A stretch of 64,000 nucleotides of DNA from Hydrogenophaga pseudoflava NBRC 102511 (GCF_001592285.1 NZ_BCWQ01000006.1:180863-244862); one strand, 5' to 3'. Positions 17,854 to 29,673 are shown, counted from the stretch's first letter. A program made the numbers and translations. The notes: generated by a model from the letters alone, not told the origin.

Positions 17854-20049
17854 TCAGTACCTGATCCGGGCGTAGTAGGTCTTCTGCGCGGCTTCGCGCG
17901 CCTGGCCCAGGGTATGGATGCCCTTTTCGGCCAGCAGCGGAATCAGCTTGAGGAACACCTCGGCCGTCACCATGGCGTCGCCCATCGCGGTGTGGCGGCC
18001 GATGACGGTGACGTTGAAACGCTCCGCGATCGCTTCCAGGCGGTGCGAGTCCTGGTTCGGGTGGATGACCGCCGACAGCAGCAGCGTGTCCAGCACCGGC
18101 TGGTCGAACACCACGCCGGTCTGTCCTTCCTTGAGCTGCAGGAAGCGCATGTCGAACGCTGCGTTGTGCGCCACCAGCACCGTGTCCTGCGCGAAGGCGT
18201 GGAAGGCCGGCAGCACCTGGTCGATGGTCGGCTGGCCGATCACCATTTCGGGCTGGATGCCGTGGATCGGAATGGTGGCCGGCGGGATGGGCCGCTTCGG
18301 GTCCACCAGCTGTTCGAAGCACTCCTGCCGCAGCAGCTTGTTGTTCACCAGGCGCGCGGCACCGATCTGGATGATCTCGTCACCCTGCGACGGGTTCAGG
18401 CCCGTGGTCTCGGTGTCAAACACGGTGTAGGTCAGCTCGGTCAGCAGGCGGTCGTCCATTGAGCGCGTCTGCTCGGTAGTCTTGAACAGGTCGAAGTCGT
18501 AGTACTCGGGTCGGCTGTCGCTGCGTACGAAGGTGGCGGCGTCCACCTGTTCCTGCGGGCTGGCCAGCGGCAGCAGGAAGCGGAAGAAGGCCTGGTGGCG
18601 GATGCGCTCGCGCTCGAACCAGAAGGCGCCGTTGTGCCGCTCGACCACGTCGCGCACCGTCAGCCGCAGGGTCTCGTCCCCCACCTTCATCGGATCCATC
18701 TCCCAGCTCATCACGGTTTCGGTGCTCATGGCCTGGCCGCTCCAGATCAGGTCCAGCCAGGCCTTGCCCGCCGAGCCAGCGGCCGGCTGAAGGCGCAGCT
18801 GCACGAAGCGCACGTCGAACTCGTCGGACAGGCGCCCCGCCAGGTACGCCAGAGCCTGGATCAGCGAGAAGCTCTCGATCCGCAACCACAACCCGCCATC
18901 CACCTCGGCGGCCGACACCGGCACAGAGGTTGCCACCTCGATGCGCCTCAGAGCCGCCGTCACGAAGTCGACGCCCAGCATGTCCTCCAGCGGCCAGCGG
19001 GTCTTGAGGCTGTCGGCCGAACCGGCCTCCAGATCGCCAATGCGCCGGCTGAGGGCCGTCGTCTCGTCCCGGATCACACCCAGGAAACGCTCGCGCATGG
19101 CCGCATCCAGGTCGGGGTAGTCCAGCATGTCCAGCGCCGCCTGCATGTTGGCCAGCGCCGCCCGACTGCGCTCGGTCAGCGTGTGCAGCACCTGGTCCTT
19201 GGCCGCCTCGACCTCGAACTCGCGCGTGATGTTGTCCAGCATGAGCACGAAACCTGTCAATGCCGGGCTCGAGTCCTCGGCGCCACCGCCAGACGGCGCA
19301 CGCACCGGCGCCATCTGCACCCGCAGCAGCTGCCCGGCAGGCGTGGTGGTGACGAACTGGGCCGAGGGTTGCGCGGCGCCGCGCGCCATGCGCTGCTGGA
19401 TGTTCTCCAGCGCGTGCGCCACCAGCTTGCGGTCGAACACGCTGTAGACCGAACGCCCCAGCCCGATCAGCTCGGCGCCCCCGGCCACGCCCGGCGCCTG
19501 CGACAGCGCGCGGAACTGCATGCGCGCCCGGTTGTTGTAGAGCAGGATGCGCCCGTCCAGGTTGCACACCACCACGCTCTGGGTAAGTTCGGACATCAGC
19601 GCGGCCAGCCGGCTCTTTTCCTGCTCGATGCCGCGCGCCGCCTCGTGCACCTTGTGGTCCATCTCGCGGCGCAGGTCTTCCCGCTGCGCCACCAACTGGT
19701 TGAACAGGCCCACCAGCACCTTGGTTTCGGCATTGCCCTTGGGCGTGAGTGCGCGCACCACGTCGGTCTTGAGCAGCACCTGGGCCTCCTCGGCCAGCTG
19801 CACCGAGGGCGTCACCCACAGGTCGAACCAGCGCTTGAGGCCCCAGCCGATCACCCCCATGCCCGCCGCCCAGGTCAGCACGATCAGCACCAGCCGGTCG
19901 CCCACGGTCTGCAGCACCGCCTGGCGCTCCTGCGCCTCCATGGCAGAGCCGATGAGGCCGAAGGTCGCCCCCAGCCACAGCAAAGAGGCCACCGCGGCCG
20001 CGCCCAGCAACCACCACAGGCGCGGGTCGGTCTTCTTCTGAAGACTCAT
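17854..20049 (-). CDS. Membrane sensor-like protein fused to a DnaQ-type 3'-5' exonuclease
   Basis: 731 residues. Two N-terminal membrane segments (about 10-33 and 50-70) lead into a HAMP-like linker and a PAS domain (SELTQSVVVCNLDGRILLYN), a second PAS-like region, and a degenerate kinase-like region without a clear HATPase motif set. The C-terminal ~190 residues are a DEDDh exonuclease: FDTETTG (D545, E547), HNAAFD, and RHTAMGD (H686, D691). All catalytic residues are present. The gene overlaps the receiver gene by ATGA and is the last of a coupled kinase-receiver-exonuclease set. How sensing connects to nucleic-acid cleavage is not known. Confidence 0.82.
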   Translation of the reverse strand: MSLQKKTDPRLWWLLGAAAVASLLWLGATFGLIGSAMEAQERQAVLQTVGDRLVLIVLTWAAGMGVIGWGLKRWFDLWVTPSVQLAEEAQVLLKTDVVRALTPKGNAETKVLVGLFNQLVAQREDLRREMDHKVHEAARGIEQEKSRLAALMSELTQSVVVCNLDGRILLYNNRARMQFRALSQAPGVAGGAELIGLGRSVYSVFDRKLVAHALENIQQRMARGAAQPSAQFVTTTPAGQLLRVQMAPVRAPSGGGAEDSSPALTGFVLMLDNITREFEVEAAKDQVLHTLTERSRAALANMQAALDMLDYPDLDAAMRERFLGVIRDETTALSRRIGDLEAGSADSLKTRWPLEDMLGVDFVTAALRRIEVATSVPVSAAEVDGGLWLRIESFSLIQALAYLAGRLSDEFDVRFVQLRLQPAAGSAGKAWLDLIWSGQAMSTETVMSWEMDPMKVGDETLRLTVRDVVERHNGAFWFERERIRHQAFFRFLLPLASPQEQVDAATFVRSDSRPEYYDFDLFKTTEQTRSMDDRLLTELTYTVFDTETTGLNPSQGDEIIQIGAARLVNNKLLRQECFEQLVDPKRPIPPATIPIHGIQPEMVIGQPTIDQVLPAFHAFAQDTVLVAHNAAFDMRFLQLKEGQTGVVFDQPVLDTLLLSAVIHPNQDSHRLEAIAERFNVTVIGRHTAMGDAMVTAEVFLKLIPLLAEKGIHTLGQAREAAQKTYYARIRY

Positions 20050-20420
20050 GCACCGCCTCCCAGCAGCTCCCGCACCTTCTGCACCAGCTCCTTGGTCGAG
20101 AACGGCTTGGTCATGTAGGCATTGGCGCCCAGCGCGAGGCCCTTGGCCACGTCGGTGTCGCGGCCCTTGGCCGTGAGCATGACGATCAGCGTGTCTCGCA
20201 CGGCTTCGTGGGCGCGCACCTCGCAACAGACGTCGAAACCGGTCTTGATCGGCATCATCACGTCCAGCAGCACCAGTGCGGGACGTTCACGGACGATGGC
20301 GTCCATCGCTTCCTGGCCGTCGCGCGCCAGCACCACCTCGTAGCCCTCGCGCTTCATCAGGAACTCCAGCGAAATCAGGATGTTCGGTTCATCGTCGGCA
20401 ATCAGGATCTTCGTGCTCAT
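20046..20420 (-). CDS. Single-domain response regulator receiver
   Basis: 124 residues, only a CheY-like receiver with no output domain. The phospho-acceptor is D53 (LLDVMMP), the acidic pair is D9/D10, and the conserved lysine lies in MTKPFSTKEL. It overlaps the kinase gene upstream and the sensor-exonuclease gene downstream, each by 4 bp ATGA. It is probably phosphorylated by the neighbouring symporter-kinase, and may relay to another protein, possibly the exonuclease fusion. Confidence 0.92.
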   Translation of the reverse strand: MSTKILIADDEPNILISLEFLMKREGYEVVLARDGQEAMDAIVRERPALVLLDVMMPIKTGFDVCCEVRAHEAVRDTLIVMLTAKGRDTDVAKGLALGANAYMTKPFSTKELVQKVRELLGGGA

Positions 20421-23179
20421 GTGTCTTGTCTCCTCTGTGGGCCTGTCTGTTCACCTCCGGCCACCACCGGCAGCGAGAACCCGAAGCAGGCGCCCTGCCC
20501 CGCCTCTGACCGCAGCCACATGCACCCGCCGAAATGCTCGACGATCTGGCGGCTGATCGGCAGCCCCAGCCCGGTGCCGCCAGGCCGGTAGTGTGCGTCG
20601 CCGGCCACCTGCCGGAACTTCTCGAACACCATGGCCTGCTGATCCGGCGGAATACCGGGGCCGTTGTCCTGCACCTCGATGCGCACGCGGCCGCCATCGC
20701 AGTCCAGGCGCAACACCACCTGTCCGTTCTCGCGCGGCGCGTACTTCAGCGCATTCGACAGAAGGTTCAGCACCACCTGGGTCAGGCGGTCGGCATCGGC
20801 CTCCACCAGGGGCACATGCTCGGCCAGCACCCGCTGCAGCAGCACGCCACGCTCCCGGTACATCTCGGCCATGCTGTCGGCCGCCTGCTCGGCCACCTCG
20901 CGCAGATCCACCTCGGCCACGGTCCACTCCGCATGCCCTGCCTCGATCTTGGCCATGTCCAGCACCTGGTTGACCAGGCGGCTCAGGCGCTCGGCTTCGG
21001 TCACGATGATGCCCAGGAACTGCTGCCGCTGCGCCAACTCCATGGCGTCATCGTCCCGCATGAGTTCCGACAGCGCCCTGATCGATGTCAAGGGCGTGCG
21101 CAGCTCGTGCGTCACCGATGACATGAAGTCGTCCTTGAGCCGGTCCAGACTTTTCAGCTTCTCGTTCGCCTCCCGCAGTTCGGTGGTGGCGCGCTCCAGG
21201 GACTGCGATTTCTCCTCCAGCGCCATCGAGTAGGCCCGCAGCTGCGAGGCCTCGTCCAAGATGCGCATGACGTCGTCGAGGTCGAGCTGTTCTTCCTCGG
21301 CCACCGAGGCCACCATCACCCGGGCCGAGGCGCTGCCGATGGCACCCGCCAGCTGGGTTTCCACAAACTGCACCAGCCGCGCGTCGGCCGGGATGTCGGC
21401 CACCTGTGCCACCCCGCGGTCGCGCGCATGGGCCTGCAGCAACTGCCCTGCCCGGGTGGGCCCCAGGAACCGGACCATCAGAGCCTGCAGGTCGGGCACC
21501 TGCGCCCTGCCCTGCCAGAACACCGGACGGGCACCCTCGGTGCGGTGGAACACGTCGACGAACAACAGGGCCTGGCTGGTCTCCGCCGCCGACGGGGCTC
21601 GCCAGAGCGACACCGCCACATAGGCCCCCACATTGGCCAGCAGGCTCCAGAACAGCGAATGGGTCAGGTTGTCGAGCCCGCTCAAGCCCAGAAAGGCCTC
21701 GGGTCTGAGCCATGTCCATCCGAACAGGCCGTGGTCCAGGAATCCGTCGGACAGCCAGCCCGACTTCGCCAGCGAAGGCAGCATCAGCGTGTAGGCCCAG
21801 AAGCCAAAGCCCAGCACCAGCCCCGCGAGCGCGCCTCGCTGCGTCCCGCCCTTCCAGTACATGCCGCCCAGCATCGCGGGGGCGAACTGTGCAACTGCGG
21901 CAAAGCTGATGAGGCCGATGCTCACCAGCGCGTAAGCCTCGCCCGCCAGGTGGAAATACAGGTAGCCCAGCAGCAGGATCAGAAGGATCGCCAGCCGCCG
22001 GATCTGCAGCAGCAGCCCGGTCAGATCGCTGGCCGAGCGCATGCCGACCCGGCGGCTGCGCAGCAGCATCGGCATCACCAGGTCGTTGCACAGCATGGTG
22101 GATACCGCGATGGCCTCGACGATCACCATGCCCGTGGCGGCCGACAGACCGCCCACGAAGGCCAGCAGCGCCAGACCGCTCTGGCCCTCGGACAGCGGCA
22201 GCGACAGCACGAAGGTTTCCGGGTCCATACGACCGGGGCCGAAATGCATCAGACCGCCGATGGCGATCGGCAGCACGAACAGGTTGATCAGCAACAGGTA
22301 CAGCGGAAACACCCAGACCGCGCGGCGCAGGTGCTGCTCGCGAACGTTTTCCACCACCATGACCTGGAACTGGCGCGGCAGGAACAGCACCGACAGCATG
22401 GCCAGCAGGGTCTGTCCGGTCCACTGGGCGTAGGCGAAGGGCTGGCCCTGGTCGAACTGCAGCAGACGGTGGATGGCCCCCTGCGCCGCCGCCTGCGCGA
22501 ACAAGTTCCCCAGCCCGTCGTACAGGCCGTAGGCGACGAACAGGCCCACCGCGAGAAACGCCACCAGCTTGACCACCGACTCGAAGGCGATCGCCGCCAC
22601 CATGCCTTCGTGGCGTTCCGTGCTGTCCAGGTGCCGGGCGCCGAACACCATGGTGAAGCCGGCCAGCGCCAGCGCCACGTAAAGCGTGCTGTCGCGCCAC
22701 CACTGTTGTGGCGGAGGCGCCGCCTCGCCCAGCGGGGAGGTCAGCACCGCATAACCGCTGGCAATCGCCTTGAGCTGCAGCGCGATGTAGGGAACGATGC
22801 CCACCAACGTGATCAGCGTCACCAGCCCGGCCAGCAGCGGGCTCTTGCCGTAGCGGCTGGCGATGAAATCGGCGATGGAGGTGATGCGGTAGGTGCGCGC
22901 GATGCGGATCATCTTGCGCACCACCATCCAGGCCAGCACCATGGCCAGCATGGGCCCCAGGTAGATCGGCAGGAACCACACGCCCGAACTGGCGGCGCGG
23001 CCGACGCTGCCAAAGTAGGTCCAGGCCGTGCAATAGACCGCCATCGACAGCGCATAGACCCAGGCGTTGCCGATGACCGAGCGCCCCGCCTGCGCGCGGC
23101 GGTCGCCCCAATAGGCCACCGCGAACAGCAGCAGCAGGTAGGCAAAGGAGACGCCGATGACCAGCGGGGCGGACAGCAT
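20417..23179 (-). CDS. CrbS-type symporter-histidine kinase hybrid
   Basis: 920 residues. Residues 1 to about 500 form an SSS-family transporter domain with many membrane helices. A linker of about 500-640 (PAS/STAC-like region) and a coiled coil follow. The DHp domain has the phospho-histidine H691 in SSVTHELRTPLTS. The ATPase domain has LNLLSNALKYAP, DNGPGI and GGTGLGLPI. Known relatives (CrbS in Vibrio, MxtR in Pseudomonas) respond to acetate and control acetyl-CoA synthetase and acetate uptake. Here the partner is a lone receiver rather than the usual LuxR-type regulator. No extra receiver domain is fused at its C terminus. Confidence 0.9.
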   Translation of the reverse strand: MLSAPLVIGVSFAYLLLLFAVAYWGDRRAQAGRSVIGNAWVYALSMAVYCTAWTYFGSVGRAASSGVWFLPIYLGPMLAMVLAWMVVRKMIRIARTYRITSIADFIASRYGKSPLLAGLVTLITLVGIVPYIALQLKAIASGYAVLTSPLGEAAPPPQQWWRDSTLYVALALAGFTMVFGARHLDSTERHEGMVAAIAFESVVKLVAFLAVGLFVAYGLYDGLGNLFAQAAAQGAIHRLLQFDQGQPFAYAQWTGQTLLAMLSVLFLPRQFQVMVVENVREQHLRRAVWVFPLYLLLINLFVLPIAIGGLMHFGPGRMDPETFVLSLPLSEGQSGLALLAFVGGLSAATGMVIVEAIAVSTMLCNDLVMPMLLRSRRVGMRSASDLTGLLLQIRRLAILLILLLGYLYFHLAGEAYALVSIGLISFAAVAQFAPAMLGGMYWKGGTQRGALAGLVLGFGFWAYTLMLPSLAKSGWLSDGFLDHGLFGWTWLRPEAFLGLSGLDNLTHSLFWSLLANVGAYVAVSLWRAPSAAETSQALLFVDVFHRTEGARPVFWQGRAQVPDLQALMVRFLGPTRAGQLLQAHARDRGVAQVADIPADARLVQFVETQLAGAIGSASARVMVASVAEEEQLDLDDVMRILDEASQLRAYSMALEEKSQSLERATTELREANEKLKSLDRLKDDFMSSVTHELRTPLTSIRALSELMRDDDAMELAQRQQFLGIIVTEAERLSRLVNQVLDMAKIEAGHAEWTVAEVDLREVAEQAADSMAEMYRERGVLLQRVLAEHVPLVEADADRLTQVVLNLLSNALKYAPRENGQVVLRLDCDGGRVRIEVQDNGPGIPPDQQAMVFEKFRQVAGDAHYRPGGTGLGLPISRQIVEHFGGCMWLRSEAGQGACFGFSLPVVAGGEQTGPQRRQDT

Positions 23180-23182
23180 GGT

Positions 23183-23404
23183 TCAGTGGCGATCGCCGCC
23201 GGGCGACGTGTCCGGCGAACGCTCGACGATCCAGGCCAGCGCGCAGATGAGCAGTGCCCAGATCAGGAACAGCGCCGCCGGGAACAGGGGCAGCCCCAGC
23301 ACGCGGATGTCATGGTCCCAGAGCGCGAGCAGCGGAAAGTTGAACAGCAACAGACCGGCCACGAACAGGGCCACCAGGCGTTGGGCGTCCAGTCCTCGAA
23401 ACAT
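23183..23404 (-). CDS. Small two-helix membrane protein
   Basis: 73 residues with two hydrophobic helices (QRLVALFVAGLLLFNFPLLAL and LPLFPAALFLIWALLICALAW). The ATG is preceded by a GAGGAGAC Shine-Dalgarno. It lies 3 bp upstream of the symporter-kinase gene and is probably co-transcribed. The placement resembles the small partner subunits of SSS symporters (DUF4212, DUF485), although the sequence belongs to neither; it may be the small subunit of the kinase's transporter domain. That role is inferred only from position. Confidence 0.7.
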   Translation of the reverse strand: MFRGLDAQRLVALFVAGLLLFNFPLLALWDHDIRVLGLPLFPAALFLIWALLICALAWIVERSPDTSPGGDRH

Positions 23405-23496
23405 GCGCGTCTCCTCTGTCGGCGGCGACCTCGTGGGGTCGCCTTTGTGCCTGATTGTGCGCCAGGCACTGACCCCGGCCTTACGCTGGAGCACAA

Positions 23497-23527
23497 AGAA
23501 AAACGGCCGGGCAGAGCCCGGCCGTTT
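23497..23527 (-). terminator. Terminator after ppsA
   Basis: AAACGGCCGGGC (23501-23512) pairs with GCCCGGCCGTTT (23516-23527); on the minus strand the stem is followed by TTTCTTTG. It separates ppsA from the two-component genes. Confidence 0.85.
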
Positions 23528-23547
23528 CGGCGCTCAAAGACCGGCGG

Positions 23548-25947
<2,400 letters not shown>

Positions 25948-26160
25948 GGAAGACTCCTAAGGTTGAAAAACCGGGGGCTCCATGCGCCAGCGGGTGACCT
26001 GTGGTTCTGTTATGGGTCGTGCACCGGGCAGGGGGCAAGCATTCTGGGCGTCCATGATTGTAGGATGGTGCCGCCAGCCCGGGATCACCCCGGGCTGGCC
26101 ACCCCTGTGAAATCAGCGTGGGGTGGTCCTGAAATTTCTTGAACCCGAGCGAGCCTTGCC

Positions 26161-26982
26161 ATGCCCAACCGCACCGTCTTTTTCATCTCCGATGGCACCG
26201 GCATCACCGCCGAGACCTTCGGCAACGCCATCCTGGCCCAGTTCGAAGCCACGGTCCGCCGGGTGCGGCTGCCGTTCCTGGACAGTGTGGACAAGGCCCA
26301 CCAGGCCGTGCGCCAGATCAACCACACCGCCGAGGTCGAAGGCCGCCGCCCCCTGGTGTTCGCCACCGTGGTCAACATGGAGGTGCTGGCAGTGGTCAAG
26401 GAGCACTGCCACGGCATGATGCTGGACATGTTCGGCACCTTCGTCGAGCCGCTGGAGGAAGAGCTGGGCATCAAGTCCAACCACCGGGTCGGCCGTTTCT
26501 CGGACGCCTCCAAGAGCAAGGAGTACAACGACCGCATCGAGGCCATCAACTTCGCGCTCATGCACGACGACGGCCAGAGCCACAGGGACCTGGAGGGCTC
26601 GGACGTGATCCTGGTGGGTGTCAGCCGCAGCGGCAAGACGCCGACCTCGCTCTACCTGGCCATGCAGCACGGCCTGAAGGCGTCCAACTACCCGCTGATT
26701 CCGGAAGACTTCGAACGCCGCAAGCTGCCGCCGGCGCTGATGCCCCATCGCAAGAAGATCTTCGGCCTGACCATCGCCCCCGAGCGGCTCTCGGAGATCC
26801 GCAACGAGCGCCGCCCGAATTCGCGCTACGCCAGCCTGGAAAACTGCCGGGCCGAGGTGAGCGAGGCCGAGGCCATGATGCGGCGCGAGGGCATCCGCTG
26901 GCTTTCGACCACGACCAAGTCGATCGAAGAAATCGCCACCACGATCCTGCAGGAAATCCGTCCGGAACGGCTGGCGTACTGA
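26161..26982 (+). CDS. ppsR: PpsR, PEP synthase regulatory protein
   Basis: 273 residues, the DUF299 bifunctional ADP-dependent kinase/Pi-dependent phosphorylase that inactivates and reactivates PEP synthase on a threonine next to the catalytic histidine. The start [20 protein letters not shown] and the P-loop-like [15 protein letters not shown] near residue 153 are diagnostic. It is divergent from ppsA with a 213-bp shared upstream region. The target motif in PpsA (RTCHAAI) has the expected Thr two residues before the His-containing pair. Confidence 0.95.
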   Translation: MPNRTVFFISDGTGITAETFGNAILAQFEATVRRVRLPFLDSVDKAHQAVRQINHTAEVEGRRPLVFATVVNMEVLAVVKEHCHGMMLDMFGTFVEPLEEELGIKSNHRVGRFSDASKSKEYNDRIEAINFALMHDDGQSHRDLEGSDVILVGVSRSGKTPTSLYLAMQHGLKASNYPLIPEDFERRKLPPALMPHRKKIFGLTIAPERLSEIRNERRPNSRYASLENCRAEVSEAEAMMRREGIRWLSTTTKSIEEIATTILQEIRPERLAY

Positions 26983-27025
26983 GAGCGGCGGACCGGATCG
27001 CGCAGCCTGCGCCGCCGGCCACCGC

Positions 27026-27409
27026 TCAACCCTTGGCCTTCTTCTCCCGCGCCTCGGCCGATTTTTTGGCCAGCTCCGTCATGCCACCGTGTGCGTGGCG
27101 GCCCAGCGCGAACGACAGGAATAGCTTCGTCCACAGGGTGGAGCCGGCAATGGCCACCCAGTCCTCGCTGGCCAGCGCCTGAAAGCCCAGCACCGCCACC
27201 AGCACCACCACCATCACCACGCCACCGACCAGGTTGATGACCATTTCGTAGGGAGCGAATTTCTCGGGGTTGGGCGGTGGCAGGCCTTTTTTCAGGGCCA
27301 CCTCGGAAAAGTCGCGTTTGACCAGAATGCGCCAGGCCCTGCGCAGCCAGAAGAAGGCCACCGGAAACAAGGCCAGCAGGAAGATCCAGTTGAAGATGAA
27401 GATGCTCAT
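27026..27409 (-). CDS. Conserved small membrane protein, function unknown
   Basis: 127 residues with two hydrophobic segments: FIFNWIFLLALFPVAFFWLRRAW at the N terminus and MVINLVGGVVMVVVLVAVLGF near 55-75. The C-terminal tail is Lys/Glu/Ala-rich (KKSAEAREKKAKG). It converges with ppsR (43 bp between stops). No family is recognised and no catalytic motif is visible. Confidence 0.65.
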   Translation of the reverse strand: MSIFIFNWIFLLALFPVAFFWLRRAWRILVKRDFSEVALKKGLPPPNPEKFAPYEMVINLVGGVVMVVVLVAVLGFQALASEDWVAIAGSTLWTKLFLSFALGRHAHGGMTELAKKSAEAREKKAKG

Positions 27410-27464
27410 GCCATCCAGTCGATAGGCCGGGTGCGGACTGCACCCCTTGTTGGGATTCTCTCAA

Positions 27465-27495
27465 TAAAAAAACCCCGTTGGTCACCCAACGGGGC
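27465..27495 (-). terminator. Terminator after the second symporter gene
   Basis: AACCCCGTTGG pairs with CCAACGGGGCTT (27471-27495) around GTCAC; on the minus strand a T-rich run follows. It lies 46 bp after the symporter stop. Confidence 0.85.
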
Positions 27496-27540
27496 TTCCG
27501 GTCAGGGGATGCTCATCCCCTGCAGGTGTCGCTCACACCA

Positions 27541-29394
27541 TCAGTGGGCCACAGCACCGCCGGCGCCCTTGGGCACGCGAACGGATTCGACCAGCTCGGC
27601 GATGTGGGCCGGCACCGGCTTGGTGGCCTTGCTCACCAGGTAAGCCACGATGAAGTTCACCAGGGCGCCCACAGTGCCAATGCCTTCCGGCGAGATGCCG
27701 AAGAAGCCGTTGTTGCCGCCAACCAGGTTCAGGAACTCGGTGCCCTTGATGAAGAACAGGCCCTTGTGTGCGAACACATAGAACAGGGTCACGAACAGAC
27801 CTGCCAGCATGCCGGCACTGGCGCCCTTGTCGTTGATGGACTTGCTGAAGATACCCATCATGATGGCCGGGAAGATCGACGAGGCAGCGATACCGAAGGC
27901 CAGGGCCACGGTACCGGCCGCAAAGCTCGGCGGGTTCAGACCCAGCCAGCCCGAGATCACGATGGCCACGGCCATGGAGATCTTGCCTGCCAGCAGTTCG
28001 TTCTTCTCGCTGATGTTCGGGTTGATGGAACCCTTGATCAGGTCGTGCGACACGGCAGAGGAGATGGCCATCAGCAGACCGGCGGCGGTGGACAGCGCGG
28101 CGGCCAGACCACCGGCGGCGACCAGGGCGATCACCCAGTTGGGCAGCTGAGCGATTTCCGGGTTGGCCAGCACGATGATGTCGGCGTTCACGGTCAGCTC
28201 GTTGCCCTTCCAGCCGGCGGCTTCGGCCTTGCCCTTGACGGCTTCGTTCTTGGTGGCGTCGTTGTAGTACTGGATGCGGCCGTCACCGTTCTTGTCTTCG
28301 AACTTCAGCAGGCCGGTCTTTTCCCAGCGCTTCATCCACTCCGGGCGGTCTTCGTACTTCAGGCTGGCTTCGGCGGCGAACAGGTCGGCGTTGGCCTTGA
28401 CCACATCAGCCTTCACGACCATCTGGCCATCCGGGCCAGCGCCGATACCGACGGCGGTGTTGGCGGTGCCGATCAGGTTCAGGCGGGCCATGGCACCGAC
28501 GGCGGGGGCCGTGGTGTACAGCAGGGCGATGAACACCAGGGCCCAGCCGGCCGACATGCGGGCGTCAGAGACCTTGGGCACGGTGAAGAAGCGGACGATC
28601 ACGTGCGGCAGACCGGCGGTACCGATCATCAGCGACAGCGTGAAGCAGAACATGTTCAGCATGGAACCGGCAGAAGCGGTCGTGTACTGGCTGAAACCCA
28701 GATCGGTCACCACCTGGTCCAGCTTGGCCAGCAGGGACACGTCGGTACCGGCCAGATCAGAGCCCAGACCCAGCTGCGGCAGGAAGTTGCCGGTCAGGTT
28801 CAGGGAGATGAAGATCGCCGGGATGACGTAGGCCAAGATCAGCACGATGTACTGGGCCACCTGGGTGTAGGTGATGCCCTTCATGCCGCCGAACACCGCG
28901 TAGAAGAACACGATGGCCTGACCGATGTAGATACCGGTTTCGCTGGACACGCCCAGGAAGCGCGAGAAGGTCACGCCCACACCGGTCATCTGACCGATGA
29001 TGTAGGTGGTGGAGGCCACCAGCAGGCAGACCACGGCCACGGTGCGTGCCGTCTGCGAGTAGTAGCGGTCACCGATGAACTGGGGCACGGTGAACTTGCC
29101 GAACTTGCGCAGGTACGGAGCCAGCAGGCAGGCCAGCAACACGTAGCCACCGGTCCAGCCCATCAGGAACACGGCGCCGCCGTAGCCCATGTTGGAGATC
29201 AGGCCGGCCATCGAGATGAACGAAGCGGCCGACATCCAGTCGGCCGCCGTGGCCATGCCGTTGGTGATGGGGTGCACGCCGCCACCGGCCACGTAGAACT
29301 CGGAGGTGCTGCCGGCACGTGCCCAGAAGGCAATGCCGAGGTAGAGCGCAAAGGTTGCGCCCACAACCACATAGGTCAGGGTTTGAAGATCCAT
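27541..29394 (-). CDS. Sodium:solute symporter (SSS/SLC5, VC_2705-type)
   Basis: 617 residues, a second Na+/solute symporter paired with a DUF4212 subunit 18 bp upstream. It opens with a membrane segment (TYVVVGATFALYLGIAFWA) and has the SSS blocks [20 protein letters not shown] and [19 protein letters not shown] soluble loop near residues 340-400 contains DKNGDGRIQYYN at about 363-374, which fits an EF-hand calcium loop except at the last position. The substrate is probably a short carboxylate, by family and by its place between ppsA/ppsR and actP. Confidence 0.88.
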   Translation of the reverse strand: MDLQTLTYVVVGATFALYLGIAFWARAGSTSEFYVAGGGVHPITNGMATAADWMSAASFISMAGLISNMGYGGAVFLMGWTGGYVLLACLLAPYLRKFGKFTVPQFIGDRYYSQTARTVAVVCLLVASTTYIIGQMTGVGVTFSRFLGVSSETGIYIGQAIVFFYAVFGGMKGITYTQVAQYIVLILAYVIPAIFISLNLTGNFLPQLGLGSDLAGTDVSLLAKLDQVVTDLGFSQYTTASAGSMLNMFCFTLSLMIGTAGLPHVIVRFFTVPKVSDARMSAGWALVFIALLYTTAPAVGAMARLNLIGTANTAVGIGAGPDGQMVVKADVVKANADLFAAEASLKYEDRPEWMKRWEKTGLLKFEDKNGDGRIQYYNDATKNEAVKGKAEAAGWKGNELTVNADIIVLANPEIAQLPNWVIALVAAGGLAAALSTAAGLLMAISSAVSHDLIKGSINPNISEKNELLAGKISMAVAIVISGWLGLNPPSFAAGTVALAFGIAASSIFPAIMMGIFSKSINDKGASAGMLAGLFVTLFYVFAHKGLFFIKGTEFLNLVGGNNGFFGISPEGIGTVGALVNFIVAYLVSKATKPVPAHIAELVESVRVPKGAGGAVAH

Positions 29395-29412
29395 GGTGTG
29401 ATGTCCTCTTGA

Positions 29413-29673
29413 TCAGTCTTCTTGCATGCCGAACTTGCGATCGATGTCACCAATCTTCTTCGCGTACCAGAAGATCAGCGCGATGAAGATGTAGATGGAT
29501 CCCTGGTGGGCGAACCAGAAGCCCAGGGGGTAGCCGCCCAGCTTGATGCTGTTGAGCGCGCTGGCAAAAATGATGCCGGCCAGGTAGGACACGACGAACC
29601 AGATGACCAGCACCTTGGTCAGCAGTCCCAGCGTTGCAGACCAATAGGCCTTCGCGTTGCTTTCACTACTCAT
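29413..29673 (-). CDS. DUF4212 symporter small subunit (second copy)
   Basis: 86 residues with two membrane segments (LLTKVLVIWFVVSYLAGIIFA and SIYIFIALIFWYAKKI). LGGYPLGFWFAHQGSIYIF matches the DUF4212 core, and it ends KFGMQED. It is 18 bp upstream of the second symporter and divergent from the DUF485-actP pair; the 223-bp gap between them should hold both promoters. Confidence 0.88.
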   Translation of the reverse strand: MSSESNAKAYWSATLGLLTKVLVIWFVVSYLAGIIFASALNSIKLGGYPLGFWFAHQGSIYIFIALIFWYAKKIGDIDRKFGMQED

